Of a stretch of DNA of 64,000 bases, positions 11,012 through 23,239 are shown in pieces. A model generated the notes under the pieces. It was not told where the DNA came from. It worked only from the letters and a program-made list of their open reading frames with translations, and did no database searches. Origin of the DNA: Oreohelix idahoensis (taxonomy: Eukaryota; Mollusca; Gastropoda; Stylommatophora; Oreohelicidae); the NCBI GenBank assembly GCA_024509875.1, contig JAMPIV010014126.1, positions 186,001 through 250,000 of the forward strand, read 5' to 3'. Position 1 is the stretch's first letter, and each line of letters starts with the position of its first letter. Both the position numbers and the translations under genes were made by a program.

Positions 11012-11287
11012 GGAGCCGCGGTAGCATAGTGGTTAGTGCACTGGCTTCCTAGCTCAGTGATCTATGGTTCGATCCCCAGATGAGGTGGGATTTTTTTAGG
11101 CCGCAAACGGCTCCTGGGTCGACCCAGCCCCAGCTGGGTACCAGAGCAACTCCGGGAAGGTTAAGGCGGCCGGCGTGATGTTGACCACGTCACCCCTAGT
11201 GTGCCGATGGTCAAGAAAATATGGGCCTTATACCATATTCCCAATATGCCTCAATGGGCGTGTAACGGGATCCTTTTGTTTGTTTTT
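11012..11287 (+). mobile_element. SINE-1, tRNA-derived, with 12-bp target duplication
   Basis: The 276-bp element has an A-box-like tagcatagtggttagtgcac and a B-box ggttcgatcccc, so the head is tRNA-derived. A conserved body follows (ggtcgacccagcc, caactccgggaaggttaa, catattcccaatatgcctca) and a T-rich tail. It is flanked by tatatggtgtag at 11000-11011 and 11288-11299, a clear target-site duplication. Two further copies are at 58993 and 59289. Confidence 0.9.
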
Positions 11288-12049
11288 TATATGGTGTAGT
11301 CATGTACAAATATCTTATGTGACCACCTGCCATGAAAGAAACTAATGGCTCCTTGCATTTCTTACAGGGTACTAAACAGCTGGGTGACAAGTACGATACC
11401 AGGCAACTAAAGAAACCAGTGATGAGCTGATGTAACTTAAACATGTTTAGTACAAAGACTATCATCCATGTCATGTAAATGGGGCATAGTTATATCTCCT
11501 AACACAACAACATGACTTTATTCACCATTTTTAATTATATTAAAAGGTGTCCATTATGACGTTCTGTGTCACAAAGTTAAGGAATAGTATGGGTAAACAA
11601 CACACTAACGGTCTGACAATCTACACATCTATCATGCAGCCCAATCATGCAAATATTTATACAAGTACATTTTGTTGTCTTTTCGTTGACTACCACTACA
11701 TTCTGACTGCATTTATCCAATCAACTATGAAGCGATTAAATATCTAAAATTAAATTCACAGAAGCAGTATGGTTTCTGAAGACAAAGAAAATAAAAAATG
11801 GTACACAGGCCTCCACAGTACATGCACTATGAAGTAAAAGTGACAACTGAGAAATCAATGTTTACATGATCATGTGACTGTTTAAATGACAAATAACAAG
11901 CATCCTTGTTGCAGGAAACAGTAACAGTTCATGGGAGTGCCAAATGACTGGTGTGGGTTTTACCACAATGCTTATATGGTTGCCATGAAGGATTAGTCAG
12001 AACACCCTGAAAAGTACTGGCTGAAAGAGGCACTGGTGAAGCTGCAACA

Positions 12050-12580
12050 GACCCAGCTTGATGGAAGTGGATTTTACACTTCTCAGAGTGAAATAGAAGA
12101 AGCATATTATACCTAAACGTCTCCATGGAGACAAGGCAAGAGCTGATAAATAGCATACTTATTCCAACTCTTTGCTATAATAGTCAAACATGTTCACAAT
12201 TTGATGTATAGGAGAGGTATACCACAGCATGGGAGATTAAGTCTGAGAAAAGATACAAATATCATAATAAGAGATAGAAACAAAAATGATAAGAACAAGA
12301 AGTTAGTGGAAGCAATATCATGCACTAGTTACACACATAAGCTAAAAATAAAATAGTATGGACATCTTTTCAGAATGCAGCCGAATCAGCAACCATTACA
12401 AGTCATCAGCAGCAGAAAATCTGGCTATATAATAAGGGGATGCCTGAAAGGAAGGTGCTCAGACAATGGTAAAGAAATCCTGGAAACGGTATGACACTAG
12501 CTAAAGCAATGCACCCTACATAAGAATGAAACCTGCTTCTCCTCATGATATTTACGGCATAAGTGGACAAAACTACAAAT
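12050..12580 (+). mobile_element. degenerate LINE-b 3' fragment
   Basis: Broken coding similar to LINE C-terminal regions: RQELINSILIPTLCYNSQT around 12130-12190 and YGHLFRMQPNQQPLQ around 12357-12400, followed by a glycine/arginine-rich segment. The same order occurs in the copy at 49725-50215. Many stops and frameshifts make it a fossil. Confidence 0.6.
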
Positions 12581-12629
12581 GAAATGACAGGAGGAAGACA
12601 GAAAATAAATTGTAGACACAGTTCATAAT

Positions 12630-12855
12630 GTCATGGTGAGCTAGCAAGATGAAAGTTGTAGAACTGGAATGTTCACATAACCATGATGAGCTAGCAAGAT
12701 TAAAGATGAAAGATGTAGAACTGGAATGCTTACATAATCATGATGGGCTAGCAAGATTTAAGATGAAAGTTGTAGACTGGAATGTTCACATGATCATGAC
12801 AGGCTGGCAAGATTCAAGATTAAAATTGTAGAACTGGAATGTTCACATAATCATT
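12630..12855. repeat. imperfect 57-66-bp tandem repeat
   Basis: Four units share gagctagcaagat, gtagaactggaatgttcaca and taatcatgatg with small insertions between them. Confidence 0.75.
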
Positions 12856-13264
12856 ACAAAAACAGTTTACAGATTGAGTTCTTTCTTGTAACTTCATATT
12901 TCTTACTCCTGCATGGAACCTGTAAATGAACATGTACTTTGATACTGTGTTGTTTGGAAGAACAAGGGACACTCCTGAAGCCAGAGCTACCAGGACTTCC
13001 TAGATAGAGCTAAACAGATGAGTCAAAACAGAAACTGACGCATAATAACTGCAGTCCTATGTTCCATGTTAAGTCAACCAGATGAAAATAATTTAAATTC
13101 TACTTGGCCATCCAAAGATGGAACTAGGTCATCTTTAAATAGGTTAATGATGAAGCACAGAAAAAGTCAAAGGGAGTCTGGACTGCTGATTTACCTTTCT
13201 TCTTCTAGGAAAATGACGACTGGGCATCTGGAATATTTGTATTCAATGAACAAAGAAAGACAGC

Positions 13265-13500
13265 ACAGATGGCAGCAGAAATGAGAGACTTGTTGGCAAT
13301 GGTTAGAACACACACTGAGGAAACCTGATAGCATAACAAGGCAGTCCCTGTTCTAGAATTCCTGGGTTGGAGAGGTAGGAGACCCACAAAGACATGAAGA
13401 AGAGAACTTGAGACAAATGAAAGGAATAAAGAAAACTTGAGCAGATGGCACAGGACAGGACTTGGCCTATGCTCCTTGGGGAGCTGACATTTAATGATAA
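13265..13500 (+). mobile_element. LINE-a 3' end fragment
   Basis: Same order of sequence as at 10426-10700: ataacaaggcagtccctgtt, a gagaggtaggagaccc segment, gagcagatggcacaggacag and ctccttggggagctgacatt. It has an internal deletion compared with that copy. No expanded array precedes it. Confidence 0.65.
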
Positions 13501-13527
13501 TGATGTTCCATGGAGAATGACAAAAAT

Positions 13528-13640
13528 GCATGATGATGATGATGATGATGATGGTGATGACGATGGATGAGGATGATGATGGATGATGGTGATGATGATG
13601 GATGATTGATGATGATGGTGATGATTGATGATGATGATGA
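13528..13640. repeat. (GAT)n microsatellite
   Basis: Imperfect GAT/GGT triplet run. On the minus strand it reads as His/Ser/Ile runs, which I do not treat as coding. Confidence 0.9.
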
Positions 13641-13825
13641 TACTGCATTGCACCAGATTACACACAGGATTGTCTCATTTGAAAGCATATAAACTTAACA
13701 AAAAGAAAATTAATGGTCTGCAAAAAAAAACAACTTTTGGCCATTTCTTCTGACATAATTCAGACACAAAACAAATAATGCTCTAGTTGAAATTGACAAA
13801 AAATAGCTGACTATAGCAAGTTCAT

Positions 13826-14345
13826 TCGGGGGGGGGGGGGGGTTGGTTGTGTGTGTGTGGAAATATACATACACACAAACACACAGAGAAATGAAAATTG
13901 TAATCTATGTACAACTGAAGGATTTGTGGAATTTTCACGTCAGAGATTCAAGATCTGTTGCAACAAGCTGACAAAATGCATTCCGTACAATGGTAAATAT
14001 AAAATTATAGAACAAAATGCATTTGATACAAATGGCAAATTTGAAAAGTATACAACTAAATGCATTTAGCACATGCGGTAAATATAAAATTATGAAACAA
14101 AATGCATTGGATACAGAGTGTAAATATAAAATTACAGGTATCCTTAATTTCATTTCAAATCTATATGCTGTACGTATATGTACAGCCAAGAAGACATAAA
14201 CGTACAGAACTGAAACAACAGACTGGCAAAACAAAACCAAAAAAATGCTTGATGCAAACTTTACCATGCAGTTCCCTTGATCTGTCAATTTTCCTCTTCC
14301 CCAAATGAGTGATTAATGCACACCCCCCCCCCCCCCCCCCCCCCC
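13826..14345. repeat. poly-G to poly-C bounded segment with 59-bp repeats
   Basis: A G run of about 15 at 13828-13842 and a C run of about 24 at 14320-14345 face each other. Between them (about 13975-14140) are three to four diverged units of about 59 bp sharing aatgcatt and gtaaatataaaattat. Confidence 0.65.
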
Positions 14346-14412
14346 AAGCACATTCAATTGATTAACATGCTTAAAGATCAACAAACCCATGCCTGTGTAT
14401 AAAAACAACTTG

Positions 14413-14485
14413 AAGCAATAAAGATATAGAAAGCAATAAAGATATAGGAAGCAATAAAGATATAGGAAGCAATAAAGATATAAGA
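14413..14485. repeat. 18-bp tandem repeat (aagcaataaagatatagg)
   Basis: Four to five units of aagcaataaagatatagg, the last one diverged. Confidence 0.85.
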
Positions 14486-15169
14486 AACAAATATTTGCAG
14501 CTAAATGCATAAACTGCAAAGCAGAAGACTAGAACAGACTGGGCGAGCTGGCCGGACGTACTGTTTATTATATAATGTTATTCAGTTTCAGCAGTTTCAA
14601 AGACTGATGCCTCAGAGTTCGAACTCCGGCCTGCCTGAACAATTCTTTTAGGTAAATTTTAATTTAAAATTTGTTATGAAAAAAAATATCTGCCTAAGTT
14701 GAAAAAAATCAAAATCAAAATGTCATGCAGACTATATTTCTATCAAATGCTACTAAGAGGTCAAAGGGTAAAAAAATCTCAATCTGTAAAAGTGAAAATA
14801 TTTGCAAATAAACAAAGATAAACTGTTGTTGTCTTAAAGAAAACAATAATAATTAAAATATGAAATAAAATGTGTGAAATTACCTTGCTCAATATTTTTT
14901 GTGTGTGGTGGAAACATTTACAATGAACATGCAGTTCCAGATTAAGGGATTTAACAAAATAGAAATAAAAATAATGCATAACAAACACTGCTGATGGAAT
15001 TTGTTAAAAAAAAAAAAAAAAAAACCAGAACTGAGGGGAAATAACTAAAAATTGATGTCACTCTGAAATGCTTAAAGGTTATCTTTGATGTGCTTAATGA
15101 TGGATGCATAGCTGCCTGATGAACACAAGCACAAAAAATAATAATGCGTGAACTGAGCGACTGACTCAC

Positions 15170-16264
15170 CTTCCAGGTCATGGTGGGCAAGGTGGTCGCC
15201 AGGTTCTAACTGACTCTCTAGGTCAGACTTAGTTTCAGATTGTGAGGTGAAGCTGCTAGCTTTGTACTCAGACTTGGCTTCATGTTCTGTGAAACTGGAT
15301 TGTCTAAATTCTGCTTCTGATGCCTTCATTTCTAGTTTTTCTTCATAAGTGTACGAATAGTTAGTTTGCATTGAGAATGTTTCTCGCTGACTTTGTTCAG
15401 AAAACCATTCTCTCCCAAATTGGATTCCTGTTTCTAGTTCTGATGAAGCAGATTCTTGAGTTCTCTGTGTTATTTCCACTCTTTCACGAACATCCTCTGA
15501 ATGTGTGATATACTCTTTCTCCTCAGCATCTTCACCTACCTGAATGCCAACATATCCTCCTCTCTCTTCATCCTCCTTCATATATTCTCTTTCTTTCTCA
15601 TATGTCTCCTGATCTCTCAGACTCATGCTGACCTCATGTGCCGGTATAAGCAGACCCTCCTCAAACTCTGTCACCTGGCCTTCTTGAATTTCCTCTTGTG
15701 AAATATCATCGAAATGAGCCGGAGGAGAGCTATGGCCGACTTCCAAACTCAGAGTCTCTTTAGAGTCTTCCTTCTCTTGCAAAGACTTCTGAGACTCAAC
15801 ATAATCCTCATACATATCGTATGCAACATCTTCTCCTTGTTGAATGATTTCTTCAGCCTTACCGTCATCAAGCTCCTCTCTTTCATCTCTTGAATGACCC
15901 TCACAAGGTTCAGCCGAAAACTCCTCTGATTGTGACAGAGTCCATACCCTTTCTCTTAATTCCTCCTGAGTCAATGTCATTCTCTCTTTCTCCATCTCCC
16001 TCATGTAAGCCTGATACAACTGTTGTCTGTCTTCAACATTATCATCAAGAGGACTTTCACCATAGAACTGTTCATTCGCAGAGTCTGTGCCATCTACTTG
16101 CTGTCCACTCTCAGAACTGACCCCTGACATTGTGTTGTTGTCTGTGCCTGCGACAGAAATGCGGTCCAGCCCAATCATCAAAGCTGCATCGCTGGAAGCT
16201 GTAGACATAGCATCAGCATCAATGATGGCCTTCTCCAGATCCTGCTCCCACTGCATAGGAGATC
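15170..16264 (-). CDS. ankyrin-like tail, exon D
   Basis: This exon of 1,095 nt encodes about 365 residues. The acceptor is ctccag|ga (AG at 16265-16266) and the donor is gaag|gtgagt (15168-15169), phase 1 at both ends. The split codon with the giant exon gives Gly, reading ETG|SPMQWEQDLEKA. It opens with a less acidic segment (SPMQWEQDLEKAIIDADAM) and then returns to Glu/Ser/Gln-rich sequence, with a Phe/Tyr/Ser-rich patch near the end (FSMQTNYSYTYEEK, QSSFTEHEAK, ASSFTSQ). Downstream open frame past the donor runs into intron and stops. No known domain is recognised. It lies 8.8 kb downstream of the giant exon across an intron full of repeats. Confidence 0.85.
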
Positions 16265-16356
16265 CTGGAGCAGAAAAAACAAATAAAAATCTATGGATAT
16301 CAGCAAGCAACACTTTCATGATGAGACAAGCTGTTAGTACTGAGAAAAGTACAAAT

Positions 16357-16555
16357 ACAAGTCTGGCCAACAAAACAAACCTGCACAAGTTCAATGGCAC
16401 TCTACAAGTTTGGCCAACAAAATAAACCTGCACAAGTTCAATGGCACTCTACAAGTTTGGCCAACAAAACAAACCTGCACAAGTTCAATGACACTTTACA
16501 AGTTTGGCCAACAAAACAAACGTGCACAAGTTCAATGGCACTCTACAAGTTTGCA
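16357..16555. repeat. 47-bp tandem repeat
   Basis: Four to five copies of a 47-bp unit containing caagtttggccaacaaaa and cctgcacaagttcaatgg, only about 90 bp inside the intron from the exon D acceptor. Confidence 0.9.
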
Positions 16556-16559
16556 AACA

Positions 16560-19500
16560 GGGTTCATTCATTCATGACCCTTCAGCTCCTGAAGGAGCAT
16601 AGGCCTTCAACAAATGTATGTCAAGTCCTCCTGTCATGTGCCATTAACTCAGGGTCTTTGTCATGTGCCATCAGCTGAGGGTCCTCAACATTTCCACTCC
16701 ATCGTCTGTTCTCCGTCTGTTATTTCAATTTACTTCTGTTTCTTTTACCCTGAGAATTCCAAAAGAAGGACAGCCTGGTAATGTGCAACAGAGGTTTGCT
16801 CAATGTTGGTCATATCTATCTCTTATTCCAATGACACTTGTCTAGTTCTTCTTCTTGTCACCAGTTCCACATTGATGACCTTGTCATATCTATCTCTTAT
16901 TCCAATGACACTTGTCTAGTTCTTCATCTTGTCACCAGTTCCACATTGATGACCTTGTCATATCTATCTCTTATTCCAATGACACTTGTCTAGTTCTTCT
17001 TCTTGTCACCAGTTCCACATTGATGACCTTGTCATATCTATCTCTTATTCCAATGACACTTGTCTAGTTCTTCTTCTTGTCACCAGTTCCACATTGATGA
17101 CCTTGTCATATCTATCTCTTATTCCAATGACACTTGTCTAGTTCTTCTTCTTGTCACCAGTTCCACATTGATGACCTTGTCATATCTATCTCTTATTCCA
17201 ATGACACTTGTCTAGTTCTTCTTCTTGTCACCAGTTCCACATTGATGACCTTGTCATATCTATCTCTTATTCCAATGACACTTGTCTAGTTCTTCTTCTT
17301 GTCACCAGTTCCACATTGATGACCTTGTCATATCTATCTCTTATTCCAATGACACTTGTCTAGTTCTTCTTCTTGTCACCAGTTCCACATTGATGACCTT
17401 GTCATATCTATCTCTTATTCCAATGACACTTGTCTAGTTCTTCTTCTTGTCACCAGTTCCACATTGATGACCTTGTCATATCTATCTCTTATTCCAATGA
17501 CACTTGTCTAGTTCTTCATCTTGTCACCAGTTCCACATTGATGACCTTGTCATATCTATCTCTTATTCCAATGACACTTGTCTAGTTCTTCTTCTTGTCA
17601 CCAGTTCCACATTGATGACCTTGTCATATCTATCTCTTATTCCAATGACACTTGTCTAGTTCTTCATCTTGTCACCAGTTCCACATTGATGACCTTGTCA
17701 TATCTATCTCTTATTCCAATGACACTTGTCTAGTTCTTCTTCTTGTCACCAGTTCCACATTGATGACCTTGTCATATCTATCTCTTATTCCAATGACACT
17801 TGTCTAGTTCTTCATCTTGTCACCAGTTCCACATTGATGACCTTGTCATATCTATCTCTTATTCCAATGACACTTGTCTAGTTCTTCATCTTGTCACCAG
17901 TTCCACATTGATGACCTTGTCATATCTATCTCTTATTCCAATGACACTTGTCTAGTTCTTCTTCTTGTCACCAGTTCCACATTGATGACCTTGTCATATC
18001 TATCTCTTATTCCAATGACACTTGTCTAGTTCTTCTTCTTGTCACCAGTTCCACATTGATGACCTTGTCATATCTATCTCTTATTCCAATGACACTTGTC
18101 TAGTTCTTCTTCTTGTCACCAGTTCCACATTGATGACCTTGTCATATCTATCTCTTATTCCAATGACACTTGTCTAGTTCTTCTTCTTGTCACCAGTTCC
18201 ACATTGATGACCTTGTCATATCTATCTCTTATTCCAATGACACTTGTCTAGTTCTTCTTCTTGTCACCAGTTCCACATTGATGACCTTGTCATATCTATC
18301 TCTTATTCCAATGACACTTGTCTAGTTCTTCTTCTTGTCACCAGTTCCACATTGATGACCTTGTCATATCTATCTCTTATTCCAATGACACTTGTCTAGT
18401 TCTTCTTCTTGTCACCAGTTCCACATTGATGACCTTGTCATATCTATCTCTTATTCCAATGACACTTGTCTAGTTCTTCTTCTTGTCACCAGTTCCACAT
18501 TGATGACCTTGTCATATCTATCTCTTATTCCAATGACACTTGTCTAGTTCTTCTTCTTGTCACCAGTTCCACATTGATGACCTTGTCATATCTATCTCTT
18601 ATTCCAATGACACTTGTCTAGTTCTTCTTCTTGTCACCAGTTCCACATTGATGACCTTGTCATATCTATCTCTTATTCCAATGACACTTGTCTAGTTCTT
18701 CTTCTTGTCACCAGTTCCACATTGATGACCTTGTCATATCTATCTCTTATTCCAATGACACTTGTCTAGTTCTTCTTCTTGTCACCAGTTCCACATTGAT
18801 GACCTTGTCATATCTATCTCTTATTCCAATGACACTTGTCTAGTTCTTCTTCTTGTCACCAGTTCCACATTGATGACCTTGTCATATCTATCTCTTATTC
18901 CAATGACACTTGTCTAGTTCTTCTTCTTGTCACCAGTTCCACATTGATGACCTTGTCATATCTATCTCTTATTCCAATGACACTTGTCTAGTTCTTCTTC
19001 TTGTCACCAGTTCCACATTGATGACCTTGTCATATCTATCTCTTATTCCAATGACACTTGTCTAGTTCTTCATCTTGTCACCAGTTCCACATTGATAACC
19101 TTGTCATATCTATCTCTTATTCCAATGACACTTGTCTAGTTCTTCATCTTGTCACCAGTTCCACATTGATAACCTTGTCATATCCATCTCTTATTCCAAT
19201 GACACTTGTCTAGTTCTTCATCTTGTCACCAGTTCCACATTGATAACCTTGTCATATCCATCTCTTATTCCAATGACACTTGTCTAGTTCTTCATCTTGT
19301 CACCAGTTCCACATTGATGAACTTTGTCATATCTATCTCTTATTCCAATGACACTTGTCTAGTTCTTCATCTTGTCACCAGTTCCACATTGATGACCTTG
19401 TCATATCTATCTCTTATTCCAATGACACTTGTCTAGTTCTTCATCTTGTCACCAGTTCCACATTGATAACCTTGTCATATCCATCTCTTATTCCAATGAC

Positions 19501-20180
19501 ACTTGTCTAGTTCTTCATCTTGTCACCAGTTCCACATTGATGACCTTGTCATATCTATCTCTTATTCCAATGACACTTGTCTAGTTCTTCATCTTGTCAC
19601 CAGTTCCACATTGATGACCTTGTCATATCTATCTCTTATTCCAATGACACTTGTCTAGTTCTTCATCTTGTCACCAGTTCCACATTGATAACCTTGTCAT
19701 ATCCATCTCTTATTCCAATGACACTTGTCTAGTTCTTCATCTTGTCACCAGTTCCACATTGATGAACTTTGTCATGTCCATTTCAATTGTTCTATTCAAT
19801 GTATGCATCCATTTATTAAAGTCTAAGTTCTTGGTTGTTGTTTTTGTTGTTATCCATGTTTCACAGCCATATAATAGGACTGACTTGACATTTAAGTTGA
19901 AGGTTCTTATTTTTCTGATGCACCCGATTGCTTTTGATTTCCATATATTTCCTAAATCAATAAAAGCTCCTCGTGCCTTTTGTATCCTTATTTTGATAAT
20001 GTCTATCCCTCCAATTTTGTCTATGTTGTTACATATGACTCTACATCTTATAGGGGTCATTCTTCAAGTGCAATTATATTTCCCACATTTATTCTCATTG
20101 TCTTTATCTTTTCTCTGTGTACATTTTAGATCCATCTGCTGTGACCCCTCATCAAGTATTTTCATTTTGTCTTGCGTGTG
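16560..20180 (-). mobile_element. LINE-a copy split by a 3-kb internal tandem expansion
   Basis: On the minus strand, ORF2 C-terminal coding is readable from about 20060 to 19790: IQKARGAFIDLGNIWKSKAI, then KSVLLYGCETWITTK. The 74-bp array follows at 19785-16809, then the LINE-a 3' end at 16808-16560 (gagctgaagggtcatgaatg on the minus strand). The order matches a single LINE-a insertion in which one short segment was amplified. Compare the uninterrupted 3' end at 61935-62262. Confidence 0.75.
16809..19785. repeat. 74-bp minisatellite, about 40 copies, inside LINE-a
   Basis: The unit begins ttattccaatgacacttgtc and contains agttccacattgatgacctt. Most units differ only at ttcttcttc versus ttcttcatc. 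Units near the right end (19080-19785) carry more variants (gataacc, catatccatc, gatgaacttt). The unit is LINE-a sequence; on the minus strand it encodes INVELVTRRRTRQVSLE and a stop. Confidence 0.95.
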
Positions 20181-21035
20181 GTTATGGGACAGAGGAGCAA
20201 GGTCGTTGGTTAGATCATTAAGCTATTCAGTCAGAGTCTAATGTGTCAATGTTTTCATTACCAAATCATCAAGGCTAAGATTGCTGGAATTTGGCATAAA
20301 ACGTAAGACTTGCAGGGGTGGACACATGAGAGGATGCATCCGCCATGTTGTGACGTATAATGGAAATATAGCCTACAGTAATCTGACAGCCTTGTAATCC
20401 CGTTAACGGTCTATGATTTGCTAGCAAAGCCATGCATTTTTCTGCCTGTCTTACACAAGCTTAATCTTCATCCATGCCTCTTTTCCTTGAACATAAACAT
20501 ACGAAGTTGTTTACCAACTTTCACGACCTGCCAGTCATAACAGGGAGCGAATCAGGTTTGTTTATCAAGTTTCTCACGCGAGCTGATCTATCAATCATCG
20601 GATACCTGACAGACCGCACATGGAAAAACAGTTAACTCTTTGATCTTCAGAAGCGGGGAAAATCTCTGAGAACCCAGTTACACGGTTTTAAGTCTCTGAT
20701 GTCGATTAGCAACGTCCGACAGAGCAACCGTGAAAGCCTTTTATCTGGGGAACTTAGGTTTCTGATTCTCTCGATACACATGGTAACGTCTTTCTATAGA
20801 TCATACAACCATGATGATATATAAACTGTCTTTCTAAACCAGCTATCAGTCATCACTCAGAATTTTTGGAATAGTCTAAGCACACAGTAGCTAGAACCAT
20901 TTCGCTTAATGTGTTAATAGCATTCGTGGGGATCTTTTCATGAGGATTTTCTGGTAATAGAAATTAGTGCTTAAGTGTTAAAGCTTTTACCATTATAATT
21001 CACTTAGAGTTCTAGCTGTTAAGAGCAGTGAAATA

Positions 21036-22653
21036 TACTACTCGTCAAAAGTCAAGGGCCACCCTATTATTTTCAATACACTTTTATATAAGCGCATAGA
21101 ATGATTAAATGAAGGACGTTTTTAGTAAAAATGGGTGCAATATCTTCCTCTGACAGTGCTCTATGCACGTTAAGCATAAAAACAACTCACCGACAACCAT
21201 GGTGATCACGTGCAATTTGGTTTGCTGACCATAAATTCACATTTTTAATCTGTTTTTTCAAACTTCCATACAACCAAACAGGTGAAGTAATCGTGCTGAT
21301 TGACATTCCACGTGCAATGGCGACTTTTCGTGAACAGAGTTCACTCTTAATTTGTTTTACAGTCAGCAGACTTAGGGTAGTTTCATCACTTGCAAAAACC
21401 ATGCCACCGAGAAGAAGTCTTGACACCTTACAAAGAATGAGGGCTATAGCGTGGGTTAAAAGTGGTTTATCTGTCCGTGAGGTTGCTAGACGGCTTGCAG
21501 TGTCACACTATTCTATCCAAAGAATTTTGGAGAGATTTCAGGCCACAGGAAGTGTGGAGGATGGCCACCGGCCAGGTCGCCCTAGATGCACCAATAGACA
21601 TGATGACCGGTACCTCTTGTTGTCAGCCCTGCGCCATTGAACAGTGACTTGATCCACTCTAAGATGTCAGCTGAGACAAACTGTAAACGTTAATGTCAGT
21701 CAAAGCACCATTCGCAGACGTTTACATGAAATTGGACTGGCTGCTTGACGTCATGCAGTCAGAATCCCTCTTACTCCTGCTCATCGCAGAGCTCGTGTTG
21801 CTTGGTTTCGCGAGCACATCCAATGGACAAGGCAACAATGGAGTCAAGTTCTCTTCACTGATGAATCTCGCTTCACTGTGTCGTTCAATGATGGCAGGAT
21901 TCGAGTTTGGAGACGACCAGGTAAGCAATTTACTGATGACACAATTCGAGAGGTGGATCGTTATGGTAGGGGTTCTGTCATTGTCTGGGGAGGCTTCTAC
22001 AGACATGGCAGGACCCTACTCTACATCATCCAAGGCAACTTGACCGGCCCAAGATACCAGAACGAAATCTTGAGACCAATTGTTCAGCCTGCTCTGGAGG
22101 CCATAGGTGGTAATGCCATCCTCCAAGATGATAACACTCGACCCCATCGAGCTCGTGTGGTGAATGAGTTTATTCAGCAACATGGGTTCATCAGGATGGC
22201 GTGGCCAGCTCATTCACCTGACCTTTCTCCGATTGAGCACCTCTGGGATGTCCTTGGTCGAAGATTGTCAACAAATCACCCCCTGCCAATGGATGTTGCA
22301 CAGCTGACTGCATTTCTGCTTCAGGAATGGCAAGCTGTTCCTCAGGATACTCTTCGGACCCTTGTGGACTCGATGCGTCTACGCTGTCTTGAATGCCTTG
22401 CTGAAAACGGTGGTCATACCCGATTTTGAAATGTCTATTTGTCCAATATCTATTGTGTGACTTTTGAAAAGGTGGGTGACACACTTCACAGCTTCATTGC
22501 GTTTGAATGTGTGTTTCCATTTCTTTACGTGACATGTCAATTTGGTATTCAATAAATGCCGTTTTGACTGATACCAATTACGTTTATATCAGATTTGTTT
22601 TATGGTTTCAACCAAGGTTTTTCTAAGTGGCCCTTGACTTTTGACGAGTAGTA
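21036..22653 (+). mobile_element. Tc1-like DNA transposon with perfect inverted ends
   Basis: The 1,618-bp element is bounded by TA target duplications (21034-21035 and 22654-22655). Terminal inverted repeats begin tactactcgtcaaaagtcaa and continue gggccac at both ends. It encodes a single transposase frame at 21401-22429. Size, TA target and DDE spacing are those of the Tc1 family. Confidence 0.95.
21401..22429 (+). pseudogene. Tc1-type transposase (DD34E), disrupted by three TGA codons
   Basis: One frame of 343 codons including the stop, the usual Tc1 length, starting MPPRRSLDTLQRMRAIAWVK. An N-terminal paired-type helix-turn-helix (VREVARRLAVSHYSIQRILE) and a GRPR hook are visible. The catalytic triad is present: TDESRF, QDDNTRPHR, and SPIEHLWD with exactly 34 residues between the second Asp and the Glu. 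TGA codons at 21638, 21650 and 21746 interrupt the frame without any indel. Each is one CpG-to-TpG change away from CGA (Arg). It would recognise its own terminal repeats and cut and paste at TA, but as written it is inactive. Confidence 0.93.
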
Positions 22654-23117
22654 TAATAATAACGCGTAGCTATTTTATACCAGAGGTTCAGTTTAATGTT
22701 AATTTTACCACCTGCTTTCTCACACAAGAAGAGACGTTTTAGTTGACTGAGTATATGCTAGGCGCGACGGATAGTGACAGAATAGAATTCATGATATATT
22801 TCATTTTGTGTATTAATAGTAAGTGACTGTTATTTAATACCATACGATGACCAACAGACGCCGACAATTTAATAGATATTAACGACAGGCGATATTTATG
22901 TAAGTGCGCGTATGGATAATTGAATAATAATTGACACTGTAAGCGGATCGTTAACGCGTGCGCAAAGGGGGCGGGGGAGGGTTGCATACCTTCATCCGAC
23001 CTGAAATTGCAGCGTGGGGGAAAAGCGACACGCGATAGGATAGGCTAAAGTCACCGTGTGCCTTTTAACTTTAATCAGGACTGACGGAGTGGATAAGAGA
23101 TCGTCTTGTCCCCGTTC

Positions 23118-23239
<122 letters not shown>

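Larger units (their letters stand above)
8884..15169 (-). other. intron between exons D and E (6.3 kb)
   Basis: Bounded by donor gtgagt at 15168-15169 and acceptor tcatcag at 8884-8885. It holds minisatellites, two LINE-a tails, a LINE-b remnant and a SINE-1 copy (listed separately). In 8884-9440, 9620-10000, 10700-11000, 11300-12040 and 14640-15169 I see only AT-rich non-coding sequence with short simple repeats. Confidence 0.65.

Noticed and set aside
13205..13688. His- and Ser-rich minus-strand frames
   Set aside because: Generated by the GAT microsatellite in three frames.
14545..14640. tRNA-like gene (agctggccgg and gagttcgaactccgg)
   Set aside because: A-box- and B-box-like pieces are separated by an AT-rich insert and no cloverleaf forms; perhaps a degraded tRNA-derived repeat.
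16809..19785. CRISPR-like regular array
   Set aside because: Units are contiguous with no unique spacers, and the genome is eukaryotic.
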